The notes beneath the pieces were generated by a model, which saw only the letters and a program-made list of their open reading frames with translations, did not search any database and was not told the origin of the DNA. Shown piece after piece: positions 50,666 through 62,199 of a DNA stretch of 64,000 nt (positions within the stretch are counted from its first letter, which is position 1; every line of letters begins with the position of its first letter). Source of the DNA: Eulemur rufifrons (lineage: Eukaryota > Chordata > Mammalia > Primates > Lemuridae). Made by a program: the position numbers and the translations under genes. The stretch spans positions 51,356,001-51,420,000 of the forward strand of contig NC_091010.1 of the NCBI RefSeq assembly GCF_041146395.1, in the 5' to 3' direction.

Positions 50666-51151
50666 CAGCAACCCTCAACATTTTTGACACCAGGGACTGA
50701 TTTCATGGAAGACAATTTTTCCATAGACTAAGGGGGGTGGGGAGGGGATGTTTTTGGGATGATTCGAGCACATTACATTTATTGTGCAGTCAAACCTCTC
50801 TGCTAATGACAATCTGTATTTGCAGCCACTCCCCAGTGCTAGCATCACCATGTCAGCTCCACCTCAGATCATCAGACACTAGAGTCTCATAAGGAGCGTG
50901 CAATCTATTAATAGATCCCTCGCATATGCAGTTTACAATAGGGTTTGCACTCCTGTGAGAATCTAATGCCACTGCTGATCTGACAGGAGGCAGAGACTAT
51001 GCGGTGATGGGAGTGATGGGGAGCGGCCGTAAATACAGGTGAAGCCTCCTCACTCACTCACTTGCCCACTGCTCACCTCCTGCTGTGTGACCTGGTTCCT
51101 AACAGGCCATGGACCTGTACCGGCCAGTGGCCTGGGGGTTGGGGACTGCAG
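50666..51151 (+). mobile_element. hAT-Charlie element, MER1-like, with perfect 8-bp TSD
   Basis: Element of 486 bases with inverted ends: left 'cagcaaccctcaacattttt', right '...ggggttggggactgcag'. A perfect 8-bp target duplication ttttaatg lies at 50658-50665 and 51152-51159, the length expected of hAT transposons. Internal landmarks: 'cagggactgatttcatggaa', 'gtgcaatctattaatagatc', 'aatctaatgccactgctgat' and 'cctggttcctaacaggccat'. It fits the MER1 group of nonautonomous Charlie relatives and encodes no transposase. Confidence 0.9.
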
Positions 51152-52547
51152 TTTTAATGAACCTTTCTCAACACGTGTTTAGTTAACTGCATAATGCTGC
51201 TTTTCATTTAAATTAGAGAAAAGAGTAGATGCAATGTCCACGAAATGACTTTCTATTGTCATCAGAGTAGGAAATACTTCTGTGCAGAGGTGAACATATT
51301 TCCTCTTTCTCCCCTGTTTCAGAATATCAGTGGGAAGTATAGGCTATCACTGAAAACCCCTCCTTGCACCAGGAGATTGGGCGAACACCCTCTAGATGTC
51401 TGCTGGATCTACACAGGCTGGGTCCGTGTAAGATTCTGTGGGCTTCTTGTGTGCTGAGTGTATGCATGAAAAAGAAAATTTTACTCTGGAAAAAATGCTA
51501 TTTGATTTTTATAGGTTTAGGTAGAGGGAAGAATGCCAACCAAAAGCAATAATGATGTTAATGAATCCAATGGCTGGGGAGAAATTTCTGGTGAACATCC
51601 ATCATTTGGAAAAATGTCAGAAAAAGACATTAATGTTCCCTTGTAGAAGAAGGCTCAGGTGGAATTGGCGTTTGAAAGAGCTAACAAAGGGCAGATTTTT
51701 CCACAATGATGTCCCATTTAGAACAAATCCACCATAGGCACACAAGTTCCCCTAAAAGGTTCGACTGAGTTTTCTACTGATTTCCAAACTAAAGATTTTG
51801 GTTAAATAAGTCTCAAGCATGTAGCAATTTGGTGTAAATCTCAGGGGCGGAAAGAGATGGCCAAGTCAGTTGTTGGTATCAGTACCTTCTTCCTCATGTG
51901 GTTGCAAGAACATATATTTTCTCCTTTCTTAGCAGCAATGCTTTTGACTCGAGTTCTTCTGTTTTCATCTGATTCACTTCATCTCCTTCAAGCCAAAGTA
52001 TTAGTAAATCTAAGGACTATTTTCATAATTTTAGCATAGTTAAGATTATGGTTGGCATAAAGTTAGTACCTTGAGAAACACAAAAGGAACATCGAATATT
52101 CAGAAACTGGGTTGCACCCTAAAGATGCTCAAATTATGTTTTTTCTTTTTTCATTGTCCATCCTGAATACCACTTGAGAGCAATAAAATTCAGAACATCG
52201 GAAAAGGAGTAACACTAAAGGAAGAGAAAGGAACCAAGACCAGAAGGTCATTACCCTATAAGTCGAAATGCCAATCTATTAGGGGTCAAAAAATTAAAAT
52301 ATAGAAAATGGCAGAAAATAATTTAAACCGGAATACTTTAAAATACATCAGAGATGGAATAAGGTTGAGTGAAGCTTAACCTAAATGTGTCAAGGATCAG
52401 ATTGGTGGGAACAGATGTGGCATCACGTAAGAGATTGGGAAAGTCATCTTTACACTTTATACTTAGGCCACGGGAAGCAGAGTGGGTCATAGCAAACTGC
52501 CACAAGAAAAGATGAGCTTACTGTGTAGTCCTGTCTTTATTTTGGAT
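51152..52547. other. No gene or clear repeat seen
   Basis: Overlapping 60-70 codon frames at 51245-52039 have no domain. Unassigned. Confidence 0.35.
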
Positions 52548-52755
52548 TCTCAACCATCGAACTATAGACATTTTGGGCCGGATAATTATTTGCTGTAGGA
52601 GCCTGTCCTGTGCATTGGAGAATGTTTGATAGAATTCCTAACTTCTACCCACTGTATGCCAGCACCCCCTCCCCAGCTGCAAGAACCAAAAGTGTCTCTG
52701 GATATTGCCAAATGCCCTCTGGGGAGCAAAATTTCCCCTACTTGAAAGACATTGA
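52548..52755 (+). mobile_element. MER20-like nonautonomous hAT element
   Basis: Second copy of the element at 38634: 'tctcaaccatcgaactatag', 'acattttgggccggataatt', 'cctgtcctgtgcattggaga', 'ttctacccactgtatgccag' and 'ctctggatattgccaaatgc'. It is more complete in the centre but equally decayed at the ends. Confidence 0.75.
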
Positions 52756-54538
52756 TTTAAAGAAATCTTATCCCCAAAAGTGGGAACAGCTGTACAATTC
52801 CTTGCACTTCTCTCAAAGCTGTTTAATATTTATATCTTCCATGAACTCTCTTTTGGCCAAACAAGATTTTTTTCTTTTTTAATTTGATTTCCTACAACAG
52901 CCACTTTGAACTTATTAATGATTTTCATTTTCTAATTCTCTTTTCATGTTTCGTTTTGTTTTAAAATTACCCCACATTCTCTCTCCCAACCATCATTTTC
53001 AGATGATAACCTCTTTGTGGCTATGCCACTCCTATCTATTTTGTTCTGTTACACCTTACTAGTCTTTCAGTCCTTCTTTACATAGTAACAGCCAAATCAA
53101 TATTATGTATAACTGGACGTTCCAAATGTGTAGTCCAACATGGAAACTCTGAGACACCGTCATAGAAACAGAGGCCACCTGAGACTGGTTAAGGCCTAGT
53201 CACAGGTGCTTTTCTTCTTATTTATCAGTACATTTCTATTAGGAGTCAGAGAGTATTATGTAGCCTGTTGTGCTACAATATGTTTCCGTAAAGGAAAACT
53301 TTTTCTCTTGATGGGCAAATAGGAATATGATATCAATACAAGGTGAAAGTCATGTCAGTTCATTTTTCCCCAGCACTTTAATAGTTGGCCCAATAAGTAA
53401 CAGAAACTGGACTCAAAGTACATGAGCACAGCGGAATACACAAGTCTGCTTAGGGATACTATACTGTACCTACAACTCTTCACCCCATGTCCTTTGTCTT
53501 GCCTCAGTTTGGCTTCATGCTCTGTCTTGAAGTTCTAATTGTACGTTTTGCCTAATCTATGTGCATTTTGTCCTTGAACCCCTAAGTTTCAACTGTTTCT
53601 TACACAGGCTTCCATCAACATATATTCAGCCACCCCAAAGATAAAGTCATCTAAGTGCTATAGTATTCCTTTATTTATTCTTAATTTAACATTCCTTTTA
53701 AACCATGCTAGCATTTTCATTAGCAGTCCATTAGCATTATTATTTATGCTTATATTTCTCTGGTGACAGAATTATGTAGGTTATGAGTGAACTACCAGAG
53801 CCCAGATTTCCCTTTAAGCCCTGTAGTAGTGCTTCATTGTACAGAAATAGAGACAGTATTTTCAGGAGTGTCCTTATCACCTGATATGTACACTTGAACC
53901 TGAACCTGGCAAAGACCTTAAAAGTGATTTCAACCAACTTTCATTTCTTACCCATTTTGTGAATACAAAAACTGACACCTATAGATTATGATGATTCAAC
54001 GTGTCTATTGCTTTATTCTAGCCATGACACTCACAGCAGCACTGGATGTTCTGTTACAGTATATTCCCTTAGCTTAGATTTGCTGCTCTAACTTTCTTTG
54101 TGTGTTTTTTTTTTCCTTTCTTTTCTCTTATGTCATTATTCTGTAAAAGTTCTTATACATTAGTGGTTTTTCTTGAAAGCCAACTCCAATCTGTTTTGGA
54201 AATAGGCAATGTATAAATAGTAAATAAATAATGAACTGAGGAGCTGAGTGGTTTTACAGCTTGTTGACAGCAGAGCTGGGACTGGAACCTCATTTCCTAT
54301 TCCCAGCCCAATCCTCTCTCCATAATATCCTGTCTCCCCCATGCGTTGGTGGGTCTCCCATTTTATATCATTGTGGCCTTGGAGATTCAATAAATAATCA
54401 CTAAGGTAATGCCAGACTTACTCCCAGATGTTTCTTTCACTTACATGCCTGGTCAGGCCAAAGTTTAAGATCAGGGAAATCTATTCCATCTTATGTGAAT
54501 ACAGTATTAATAGCTACCCAACAGTAGAGTCATATTAG
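52756..54538. other. No gene or clear repeat seen
   Basis: At 54235-54320 'cagcagagctgggactggaa' resembles the tRNA-derived half of an antisense MIR. Otherwise unassigned and non-coding. Confidence 0.35.
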
Positions 54539-54571
54539 CGCGCGCGCGTGTGTGTGTATGTGTGTGTGTGT
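54539..54571. repeat. (GC)n(GT)n alternating tract, Z-DNA prone
   Basis: Starts with five CG/GC steps (gcgcgcgcgcg) and continues as GT with one TATG interruption. The run alternates purine and pyrimidine throughout, the classic condition for Z-DNA. It is notable for uninterrupted CpG steps in CpG-poor surroundings. Confidence 0.9.
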
Positions 54572-55014
54572 TGTCTGGAAGTATTGGTTTTACACAGTGA
54601 TCCATAATCTCTTCGATTTCAGTTAGAGAATATCTTGTTTATTGTTTATTCTTTCAAAGTTCATATAAAAATGAAAAGTTTAACCTGGGTTTCATTAGCA
54701 GCGAGTTCTAATCGGCCCAAGAAAAGGAAGCATTTATATACATTTTATAGATTGGTTAGTTTCTCTCCACCAACTCCTTCCCCATATTTTTATTTTTATT
54801 CTTTTATACTTCTTTGTAAAATACTTGATGAAGAAATAAAAGATTCAGAAATGACATTTTTTAAAAAGTCTGGAGCACTGGTGAAAGATTATAATGTGAT
54901 ACCAGTGTTTAAGATAATACATTGACTGAGGTGAAATATTACAACTTATACTAAACTAAGTTAAATATGAAAAAAAAAAAGGATAAAAAATGACTGGACT
55001 TAGAACAAGGTTTG
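54572..55014. other. No gene or clear repeat seen
   Basis: The 96-codon frame at 54635-54925 has no domain. An A run lies at about 54969-54980. Confidence 0.35.
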
Positions 55015-55190
55015 CAAGCATGTGACCCTCAGGCAGACTATGACCTGCAGGTGGGCTTTGTTTGGTAGGCATGGAGTTGGTCCACAAAGACTTTATAAAT
55101 CTGAAAGTCTTGCCAACATTATAAAACTGGAAGATTGAAATCTAGATTTCTGGATGCTCAGAAAAGTATCAAAAATTGCACCAAAGTTCT
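55015..55190 (+). mobile_element. Possible hAT MITE fragment
   Basis: 'caaggtttgcaagcatgtga', 'gacctgcaggtgggctttgt', 'cttgccaacattataaaact' and 'gaaatctagatttctggatg' follow the plan of a 'gtggcccgcaagtgggttttg' type hAT MITE. No inverted ends or target duplication are visible, so this is tentative. Confidence 0.4.
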
Positions 55191-56052
55191 GTGTTTCAGC
55201 ATGGAACCAATGGCTACACCGGAGCCACAGGGGACACCTTCTTGAAAGACCATGTGATCCCATTTAGTTGCAATCCTCATCACTAATCTTTGCTCCTGGA
55301 TACTGAGTCTAGTCCTGATTGACATCCCAGTAATGACACTTGTCTAGTTCTCACAGATATTTGCATGCATGAGCCATGTAATAGAGCCTTCATAGCTTTA
55401 TTGCAAACATGCTCTCCTAGTATTTCACTTTTTTTCACCTACAAATACGTCAAATGTTAACCTATAATTATACCTGGAAGTCCAGCTTTCAGAGATGAAA
55501 CCCAAAGATTCAAGATTTACTCTAGTTTATAAAGGCTTTTAAAACTCTTACCTATTTCCACACATCTTGTTACTTTCCTTTGATAAATCTCTTGCTGGTC
55601 TTGAACTGAAACTCACATAGCACCACACAGCATGACAGGGCTATAAATTTTTACTCAAGTGATGGGCTTCCTTTGAACCTGTCCTGGTATCATTGCCAGC
55701 TCCAATTCCACATCCTGGCTTTCATGTCTTGGTATAGTGGGCAAAATTTGAGGCTTGTCTAACAAAATCACCACTAAAAACAAAGGGAAAAGAAAGTTAT
55801 GGAGAATAATTTTAATAAGGTATGAAAGATAAATTGTTTTTGAACAAAGACTTTTTAAAAAAACCTTCTTAACAATTTATGGTTAACTTCTAAATTGACT
55901 TTCACTGTTAATCATAAGACTATACTTATGGTTCTTTGCAGTTTTAGTTCTTCAAAGCACTTTCCCTGATTACCTTTGATTCTCGAAACTCTTCACATTG
56001 CCTCCATTACCACCTTTGTTTTAGGTCACAAAGGCAATTTATTACTTCGTGG
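55191..56052. other. No gene or clear repeat seen
   Basis: Unassigned; no coding signal. Confidence 0.35.
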
Positions 56053-56076
56053 TTTTTTTTTTTTTTTTTTTTTTTT
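56053..56076. repeat. Poly(T) run of 24
   Basis: Uninterrupted T24. It does not begin a recognisable Alu or L1 3' end immediately, so its source element is unclear. Confidence 0.9.
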
Positions 56077-56199
56077 AATCTTTCTGGAATCCACCCTGAC
56101 TCCCCTTGGAACCTGTAAATTATTTTGCAATCTGTTGGTGGATTCATTGATTTATTGCCGTTTTGGTCATTTTCTTTTTCCTGGAAATTATACTTACTT

Positions 56200-56990
56200 G
56201 TTTTTGCTTAACATTTTATTATGGAAATTTTCAGAAGCACCCAAAAGTAGGTAGACTAATGTAATAAACCCCTATGTGCCTATCATTTAGCTTCAACAGT
56301 TAGCAACATGAGCCACACTTATCTTGACCCTCTTTGATTATATATTGTATAATTCTATTCATCATACAGATATGTAATTTTATTTGTATTTCTAAGAGGT
56401 CATAATGACTCCTATTAACCTAATACCATTGATCATAAATGAAAAAATTACTTTATTAATTTAATTAACATTATTAATGTTGACTTCATTAATATCATTA
56501 CTAATTTTACTAGAATGAATTTCAGCTGCTATCCAAACTATGTTCAAATTTCATCAATTGTCCTATGAATGTCTTTTTATAGTTGGTTTGTATGAGTAAG
56601 GATTTACACTTTGCATTCAGTTAATTTTCATTGTGTATTTTGCTCTAAAATGACTCTTCCCCCCTTTTCTTTTCTTGTTTTTGTTTTCCTTGCAAATTAC
56701 ATGCGGAAGAACCTGGGTTCTATAGAATTTTCTGCAGAAAATCCTGCAGAATTTCCTACATTCTGGATTTGGCTGATTATATTCCCGTGGTGGTATGAAT
56801 AAATTCATCTACCCTCTATGTTTTCTAGAAATTATTAATTAAATCTAGTGCCTTGATCAGACTAAGGTTTGATTTTTTTGATGAGGGTTATTTCATAGGT
56901 CATACTGGCTACTACCTATTGCAGTGTAATCTCTCCATTATAAGGTTCTCCTCTCACTTTTACCTAAAAAGCTTTTGGCATGTTCTTTCC
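56200..56990 (-). mobile_element. Old LINE-1 (L1M-type) 3' UTR region
   Basis: Antisense landmarks: 'ttttattatggaaattttca', 'taataaacccctatgtgcct', 'tagcttcaacagttagcaac', 'gttcaaatttcatcaattgt', 'tctttttatagttggtttgt', 'ttctggatttggctgattat' and 'ttgatcagactaaggtttga'. These follow a common dispersed repeat I place with old L1 3' UTRs; the subfamily, and even the L1 assignment, is less certain. An extra palindromic block at 56727-56742 interrupts the usual order. Confidence 0.6.
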
Positions 56991-58059
56991 AGAGACTGTA
57001 GAAAACAAGATTATAACAAAGGAATAAAATACAATCCAAAAACAAATAGAATACTTTATCTCCTTTTCAGCTCAGGAATTACTTTGATATTGTGGATTCT
57101 CCATTCTCTGTTCAAATCTCTCCTCTTATCACCTTATCATGATCCTTATTTTGTACCTTGTTTCCCCCAAGGCTCCTCTACCTGATCAGCTCAGGTTAGA
57201 ACAGCCTGCAGGGTCAGAACCTGGCCCTGCTTCTGCCCCTGGGCTCTATTCAGCCTAAGAAAGGACACACCCTTCTCTGGCCTCGCTGTCCAAGGTCTGG
57301 GTAGGTCAGCAGCTTCTCCTGACCCTTGCAGTCCAGAAAGAGGGGCAAGAAAACAATAATCATATGAAATAGTTATGCAGATATGTTCCGTCCCCTTTTG
57401 GCAAATAAAAAAATAATGCAAAGAGGCAAAGGAGCTTTTAAAAAGACATAAAGCAAGATAGAGGAATGAGTTGAAGATGTACTCTCAGTCTGGGGTGACC
57501 CTTCAAAGTGGGACAGTTATAGATTTAACAGATAAAGATTCACTCTTAGGGAACATGGCAATATCAAGCTGAACTAATGACCTGAAAATTTTTTTAAACA
57601 AATCATTATTGCCATCATTGCCATCATTGTTTTTGTTGTTTGTGTTGAAATTCAGGACCTAGCATCTTTTCTTCAGAACAATTCTGGCTGCCAAAGAACC
57701 AACTGACTCATGCCCAGGGAATAGCTACAGCTGCTTTTCTTTTGACTGTCTGATACCCCCCGCACAGCTATCATTCTCCTTTCAATATGGGAAATAATAA
57801 TTCTAAAAATGAATAAGAAAGAAAAGATGGAGAGGACGAAGAAGGCAGAGACGTCAGAGATAGAGGAGATGTCAGAGGCAAGATTAACACAAAGGGACAG
57901 AGAGTGGGTAAGAGGAAGAGACTTGTGATCTCTTTCCAATAGGGCCCTGCCTTGAGACAAAAATAAATATGTAAGGACCAAATTTTCCTGATCTCCTCCA
58001 GCCTTAAATTCTTGTCATCACCATCATCATCACCATCATCGTCCTTAACCTGAGTTAGT
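56991..58059. other. No gene; (CAT/CAC)n tract near the end
   Basis: A degenerate CATCAC/CATCAT tract is at about 58016-58042. The frames of 76-110 codons here have no domain. Confidence 0.4.
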
Positions 58060-58560
58060 GATTTCTTTTATTCATCCACTGAGCAATTCTTTCACGGTCT
58101 ACTAGGTGCCAGGTATGAGAATTAATGACACAAAACAACAACAAAAAAATCAAAAACAAAAACCTGACATGGTCTCTACTATTCATAGAGCTTATAGTCT
58201 ATAGGATTGACTGGCAATAATCAAACATGTAATTAAATGTGAAATTACAGCTATAAAACATGTCGGGAAGAAAAGGCACATGAAGCATAACAGGAAGGGC
58301 CACTCTAACCTATAGCAGTAAGAAAAGCTCTTGAAGGAAGTAACATCTGAGCTGAAAGTTCAAGGATGAGTAAAGCTGACTACATAGAGAGGAGGTGAGT
58401 GGCAGCCAAGTATAAGCAATATGTGCAAAGGCCCTGTGGCCGGAAGGACTCAGGCCCATCAAGGGGACTGAAACAGTGAATTAGGAGACTGCTGAGTGAA
58501 CTCAAGGTGTATTGGCACAATAATAGCAGAATAGGTAAGGGCTTGATAAAACTGAAAAAA
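58060..58560 (+). repeat. Old high-copy mammalian repeat
   Basis: Same plan as 36505-37095: 'ctactaggtgccaggtatga', 'attcatagagcttatagtct', 'aaagctcttgaaggaagtaa', 'gtgcaaaggccctgtggccg'. Diverged copy; name not certain. Confidence 0.55.
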
Positions 58561-59399
58561 AAAAGTCCTAATATCAAAAGGAAACCAGGGAATGATTTTA
58601 TTAAGCATCGCCTGGTATGGTGAAAATAACTAGAGAAATCATATAAAGAACCACTGAAAAATAGTGGTAATTGATACCACCTAAATGAATATCAGCCAAG
58701 AGATTAATTAATTAGATATCAGACAAAAGGCTAAATAGAAATTTTCTGGAAATCTATCTCTTTGCTTTGGAAAAATGTAAGGATTCACACAACCAATAAT
58801 GAAGAAAGGTAGGAAAGATGGTATTATTCAAGTATAAGAGGGCTCATTACAGGAAATAGCAGTGAGGTTAATTTGCATCTAGTGAGGAAAATAGTGTTTC
58901 TGTGTCCTGAGCCCTTCTAAACTTTCCGCACTAAAAATTACAACTGTACTTGTAAATTATATTTGTACAGCATGTTGGAATAAACAGAGAAGGCTGTTGC
59001 TGGATAGAGAAGATCTGCTCCAGAGAGCTTGGGTTTCTATTTCGGCACATATTGAAAGCATCTGTGGCACCTTAATTGAGAAGCTGTGCTCAGCAGCATT
59101 GGGCTGCAAAGACAGGGGAGATGGTCACTGGGCTAGTTCTGTGGTTCTCAAACAATGTTTCCTGGTAGGCCTTTGGCAAAGGCCCTCGGATGTTGCCATA
59201 GTGAGGCTGGCTTCTTGGTTCTCTGACCTTCATATAAGTAGCATTCCTATTACCTGTTTTACATGTAAAATCAATGTAAGATTTTATTTGAAAAGAAGGA
59301 TTCTTTTTAAAAAATATATTTGAAAGCCATTTACCTTATAGAGAAAGCTTAGGTCCGGGATGGGGGAGGTTTGACTGCTTCTCCTAACTTGTGATAAAT
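58561..59399. other. No gene or clear repeat seen
   Basis: At about 59148 'ctgtggttctcaaacaatgt' could be the left end of a MER5-type hAT MITE, but the rest does not follow. The 108-codon frame at 58997-59323 has no domain. Confidence 0.35.
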
Positions 59400-59550
59400 A
59401 ACTGGAAAAGTTTGGTAAGTCACCCCCTGGGGTTTGACTTTCCCTGTCTGTTTCAGGAGGATATGCATATCTGCCCTGCACATCTTACAAGGTTGTTGTG
59501 AAAACCCAGAAGTGTGACAGTTTAAAAGTGTTTTTCACAACACAAATGCA
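59400..59550 (+). repeat. MIR SINE fragment
   Basis: Sense MIR 3' half: 'ttggtaagtcaccccctggg', 'tttccctgtctgtttcagga', 'cttacaaggttgttgtgaaa' and 'gtgtgacagtttaaaagtgt'. Confidence 0.65.
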
Positions 59551-59782
59551 AGAGTTTTTTTCCTCCTTTTTCTTTTTCAAGTCATAAACATTATTTACTT
59601 AAGGGAATCAAAAATCACTTAGTCATCCCTGGAGAGAGAACGTACTGTCAGGGGAGAAGCTGAGATTAGACTTTTTTTTTTATTTTTTAAGTAGTAAGGA
59701 AAAACAACTTACTTTGAAAGTTTGGTACACTGTAGGGGCTAAACACACATTTCTAAGGAAATCTGGTTGTTAGGCTGAAATA

Positions 59783-60201
59783 CAGATGGTCCCTAACTTC
59801 AGGTGGTTTGACTTATAATTTTTTGACTTTACAATAATAAGAAAATGATACACATTGAGTGGAAATCCTACTTCAAATTTTGAAATTTTGAATTTTGATC
59901 TTTTTCCAGGCTAGTGAGATGCAATAATATACTGTCTTGCAATGTTGGGCAGTGGCAGAGACTCTCCCAGTCAGCCAGGCCAGCACCAGGGTAATCTACT
60001 GATACTCTACAGTGTGCTGTATTGCCAGATGATTTTGCCCAACTTTAGGCTATGTAAGTGTTATGAACACATTTAAGGTAGGCCAGGCTAAGCTATGATG
60101 TTTGGTAGGTTGGGTGTATTAAATGCATTTTCAACTTACGATAGTTTCAACTTTTGATGAATTTATCAGGACTAACTCCATCAGACATAGAGAAGTATCT
60201 A
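59783..60201 (+). mobile_element. MER2-like Tigger MITE
   Basis: Left end 'cagatggtccctaacttcag' after TA (59781-59782). Inside: 'gacttataattttttgactt', 'agtcagccaggccagcacca', 'gatactctacagtgtgctgt', 'gccagatgattttgcccaac', 'taaggtaggccaggctaagc' and 'tattaaatgcattttcaact'. The right end reads agtatcta before TA, a decayed copy of catctg. The internal sequence does not code. It fits the MER2-type nonautonomous derivatives of pogo/Tigger transposons. Confidence 0.8.
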
Positions 60202-60659
60202 TATATCCCTAGGAACCTAAGGACAAGATAAGCCTTTTGCATCAAGATAATGTGGCAGGTTTTGCTTCTGGCAAGGGTGGGGACATCAGTCAGGGGATCT
60301 GAATCCCTGGCTTGGATGTGTTTGAGAAATGAGTCCTGTAATTGCTGGTACGTGGAAATCCCAAGGAGGAGAGACACCAGGAGCTTCCTTTCCTGCAGGC
60401 CTAAGAAATCTGGACATCTCAATACTCTGGACATCTCAGTACTGTACCATGTAATAGCAGCTGTTTGGGCTCCCTGACTTTTTTCCACTCAATGTATTAA
60501 CTACTCTTTAAATTGAGCAGCCCAAAGAGTCATGCCACATATCTGAAGTTCTCAAGATATTTTAGAATTCCTCAGAATAACCTAATCAACTTATCTTCCA
60601 CAATTAACCCCCATGAATGGCCTGTATTAAGTAGAGTGCAAAAACCAAGTTATTTAGGT
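60202..60659. other. No gene or clear repeat seen
   Basis: Overlapping 75 and 113 codon frames (plus and minus, 60147-60488) shadow each other and partly lie in the MITE; no domain. Confidence 0.4.
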
Positions 60660-60905
60660 AACCAATTACCTAGATAAAAATCCTGCCTTTGCCTCTTAAT
60701 GGTTCTATGGGTCTAACTAGCTATTTTACCTATCTCTGTCTATATTCTCATCTGTAAAAAAAAAGGTAGAAATAATAATTATGATAATAAAATGGGTAAA
60801 AATTATCATCATCTCCTACCTAATAGAGTTATTGAAAAGATTAAATAAGATGATGACTTTAAATTGTAAAGGGCCATATAATGTTATATACTAAAGCTCT
60901 CCCCA
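60660..60905 (+). repeat. MIR SINE
   Basis: Sense MIR: 'aaatcctgcctttgcctctt', 'tatattctcatctgtaaaaa', 'ctacctaatagagttattga', 'aaagattaaataagatgatg' and 'aaattgtaaagggccatata'. Confidence 0.75.
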
Positions 60906-61529
60906 GACCATATTGCCTTGTGTTTTGAGAGGTGCTGGACTACAATCTAGGAGTGTGTATTCTTCTTTTGTTTAGTTGTTCCTTATAAAATTATTTTTAT
61001 ATGAATATATGTGATTATATCTTGACTATCTCATTTCGAGGAAAGAAATTCACATGCCAGGATGAATAGATAAGGGAGATGGAAAATACATAATAAAGGA
61101 ACACCTAACGATGTATTTTACAATTTTTAGGAATGAGCACTGGGAATGTCTTTTATCTTTAAAATTGGGAAATACCTTGTCATGGAACTTTGTTTTTTGT
61201 TTTTTTTTTTTCTGTTTAGTGCTCAGAATTTGGGGAAATTTGTCTTTGGGAAATTTCTTCTCCTCATTGCAATCATGTGGCTGCTGGTGCCACCAGTCAC
61301 AGTTCTCAAACTCCCTGGTGCTTGGGGAACCAGCCCCTGCCTAGCGTAGGCCACACCTGGACCACAGGGACTGGCGCGGGGCTGGGCACGGGTTTCAAGT
61401 TGGTAATCAGTTATTTTCCTGAGCAGATTTTATTTTGAGCTTAAGGAAAGGCACTGTGCGTTTCTGAATATGTTGATGGGAGTATATGAATAGGGGGTGG
61501 GCAGAAGCAAGCTTCCCTGCTAGTAGCTG
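60906..61529. other. No gene or clear repeat seen
   Basis: Unassigned, with a T run at about 61196-61212. No coding signal. Confidence 0.35.
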
Positions 61530-62123
61530 GAATTGAGACAGACACACAGAAAGAAGAGGCTGAAGGTCATTCCTGAGTTCCTACACTCAGGTGTGCCAGA
61601 AACCAGATATTTATTTCCCAGGTACAAGAAGCAATATATGCACTTTTCTTTTCCTTTTGATCTTGTTAGGTAGATAGCGAGGGATTCTGGGTCTCCTAGG
61701 GATGAAAGTGGGTGCCACTGTGATTCACCATCCCCCTAAATGGGTTTCAGAGAGGCTCATGGGAGATCTGCATGTGCAGTAAGGCTCAGGTCATGCAGCT
61801 CCCAACTGTTCAATCAAAGTGGTTCCACGGTGACCTCTGAACCATGAGGGAGACCCCAATCCGGGTGCTATAAAACAAGACACAGACCATAACCAACCTC
61901 TCTTTGCCCTTCCTTTCACTCTCCCTTTGCTGCGACAGTGGGTCCAGTCGTCATCTGTGGTGTATGAATCATGCTCTGTAAACCTGTATCTTGCACTTGC
62001 CCTATAATCCTATCTTTCTGTCCTCAATAAACCTCATTTTCATGCTTGCTTAACTTTGGTGTTATCTGGTCATTCTTCAGCCATGGGGGCACTAAGAACC
62101 GAATTTCAGACTGAAACCTGACA
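61530..62123 (+). mobile_element. LTR-like segment with TATA and poly(A) signal
   Basis: Has the layout of a retroviral LTR of about 590 bases: a U3-like part, TATA box gctataaaac at 61867-61876, an R-like part of about 150 bases, AATAAA at 62026-62031, and a U5-like tail ending ctgaca at 62123. The TG start is not fixed (61534 is one candidate), and no target duplication was found. No internal retroviral genes adjoin it, so if correct this is a solitary LTR. The family, and ERV class, are unassigned. Confidence 0.5.
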
Positions 62124-62199
62124 ATTTGAGTCTCTGTCTTACCATCAAGTCTTGAATAATCAACTTCTTACAGATTTTGTCTGTATTTCGATGCCATTG

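Noticed and set aside
59148..59240. Possible MER5 element starting ctgtggttctcaaac
   Set aside because: Only the first 15 bases fit; the remainder and the right end do not.
61196..61350. T run followed by 'ttctgtttagtgctcag' as a 3' splice site before an exon
   Set aside because: A polypyrimidine stretch followed by AG is present, but the downstream frames show no domain and no matching 5' splice site or partner exon was seen.
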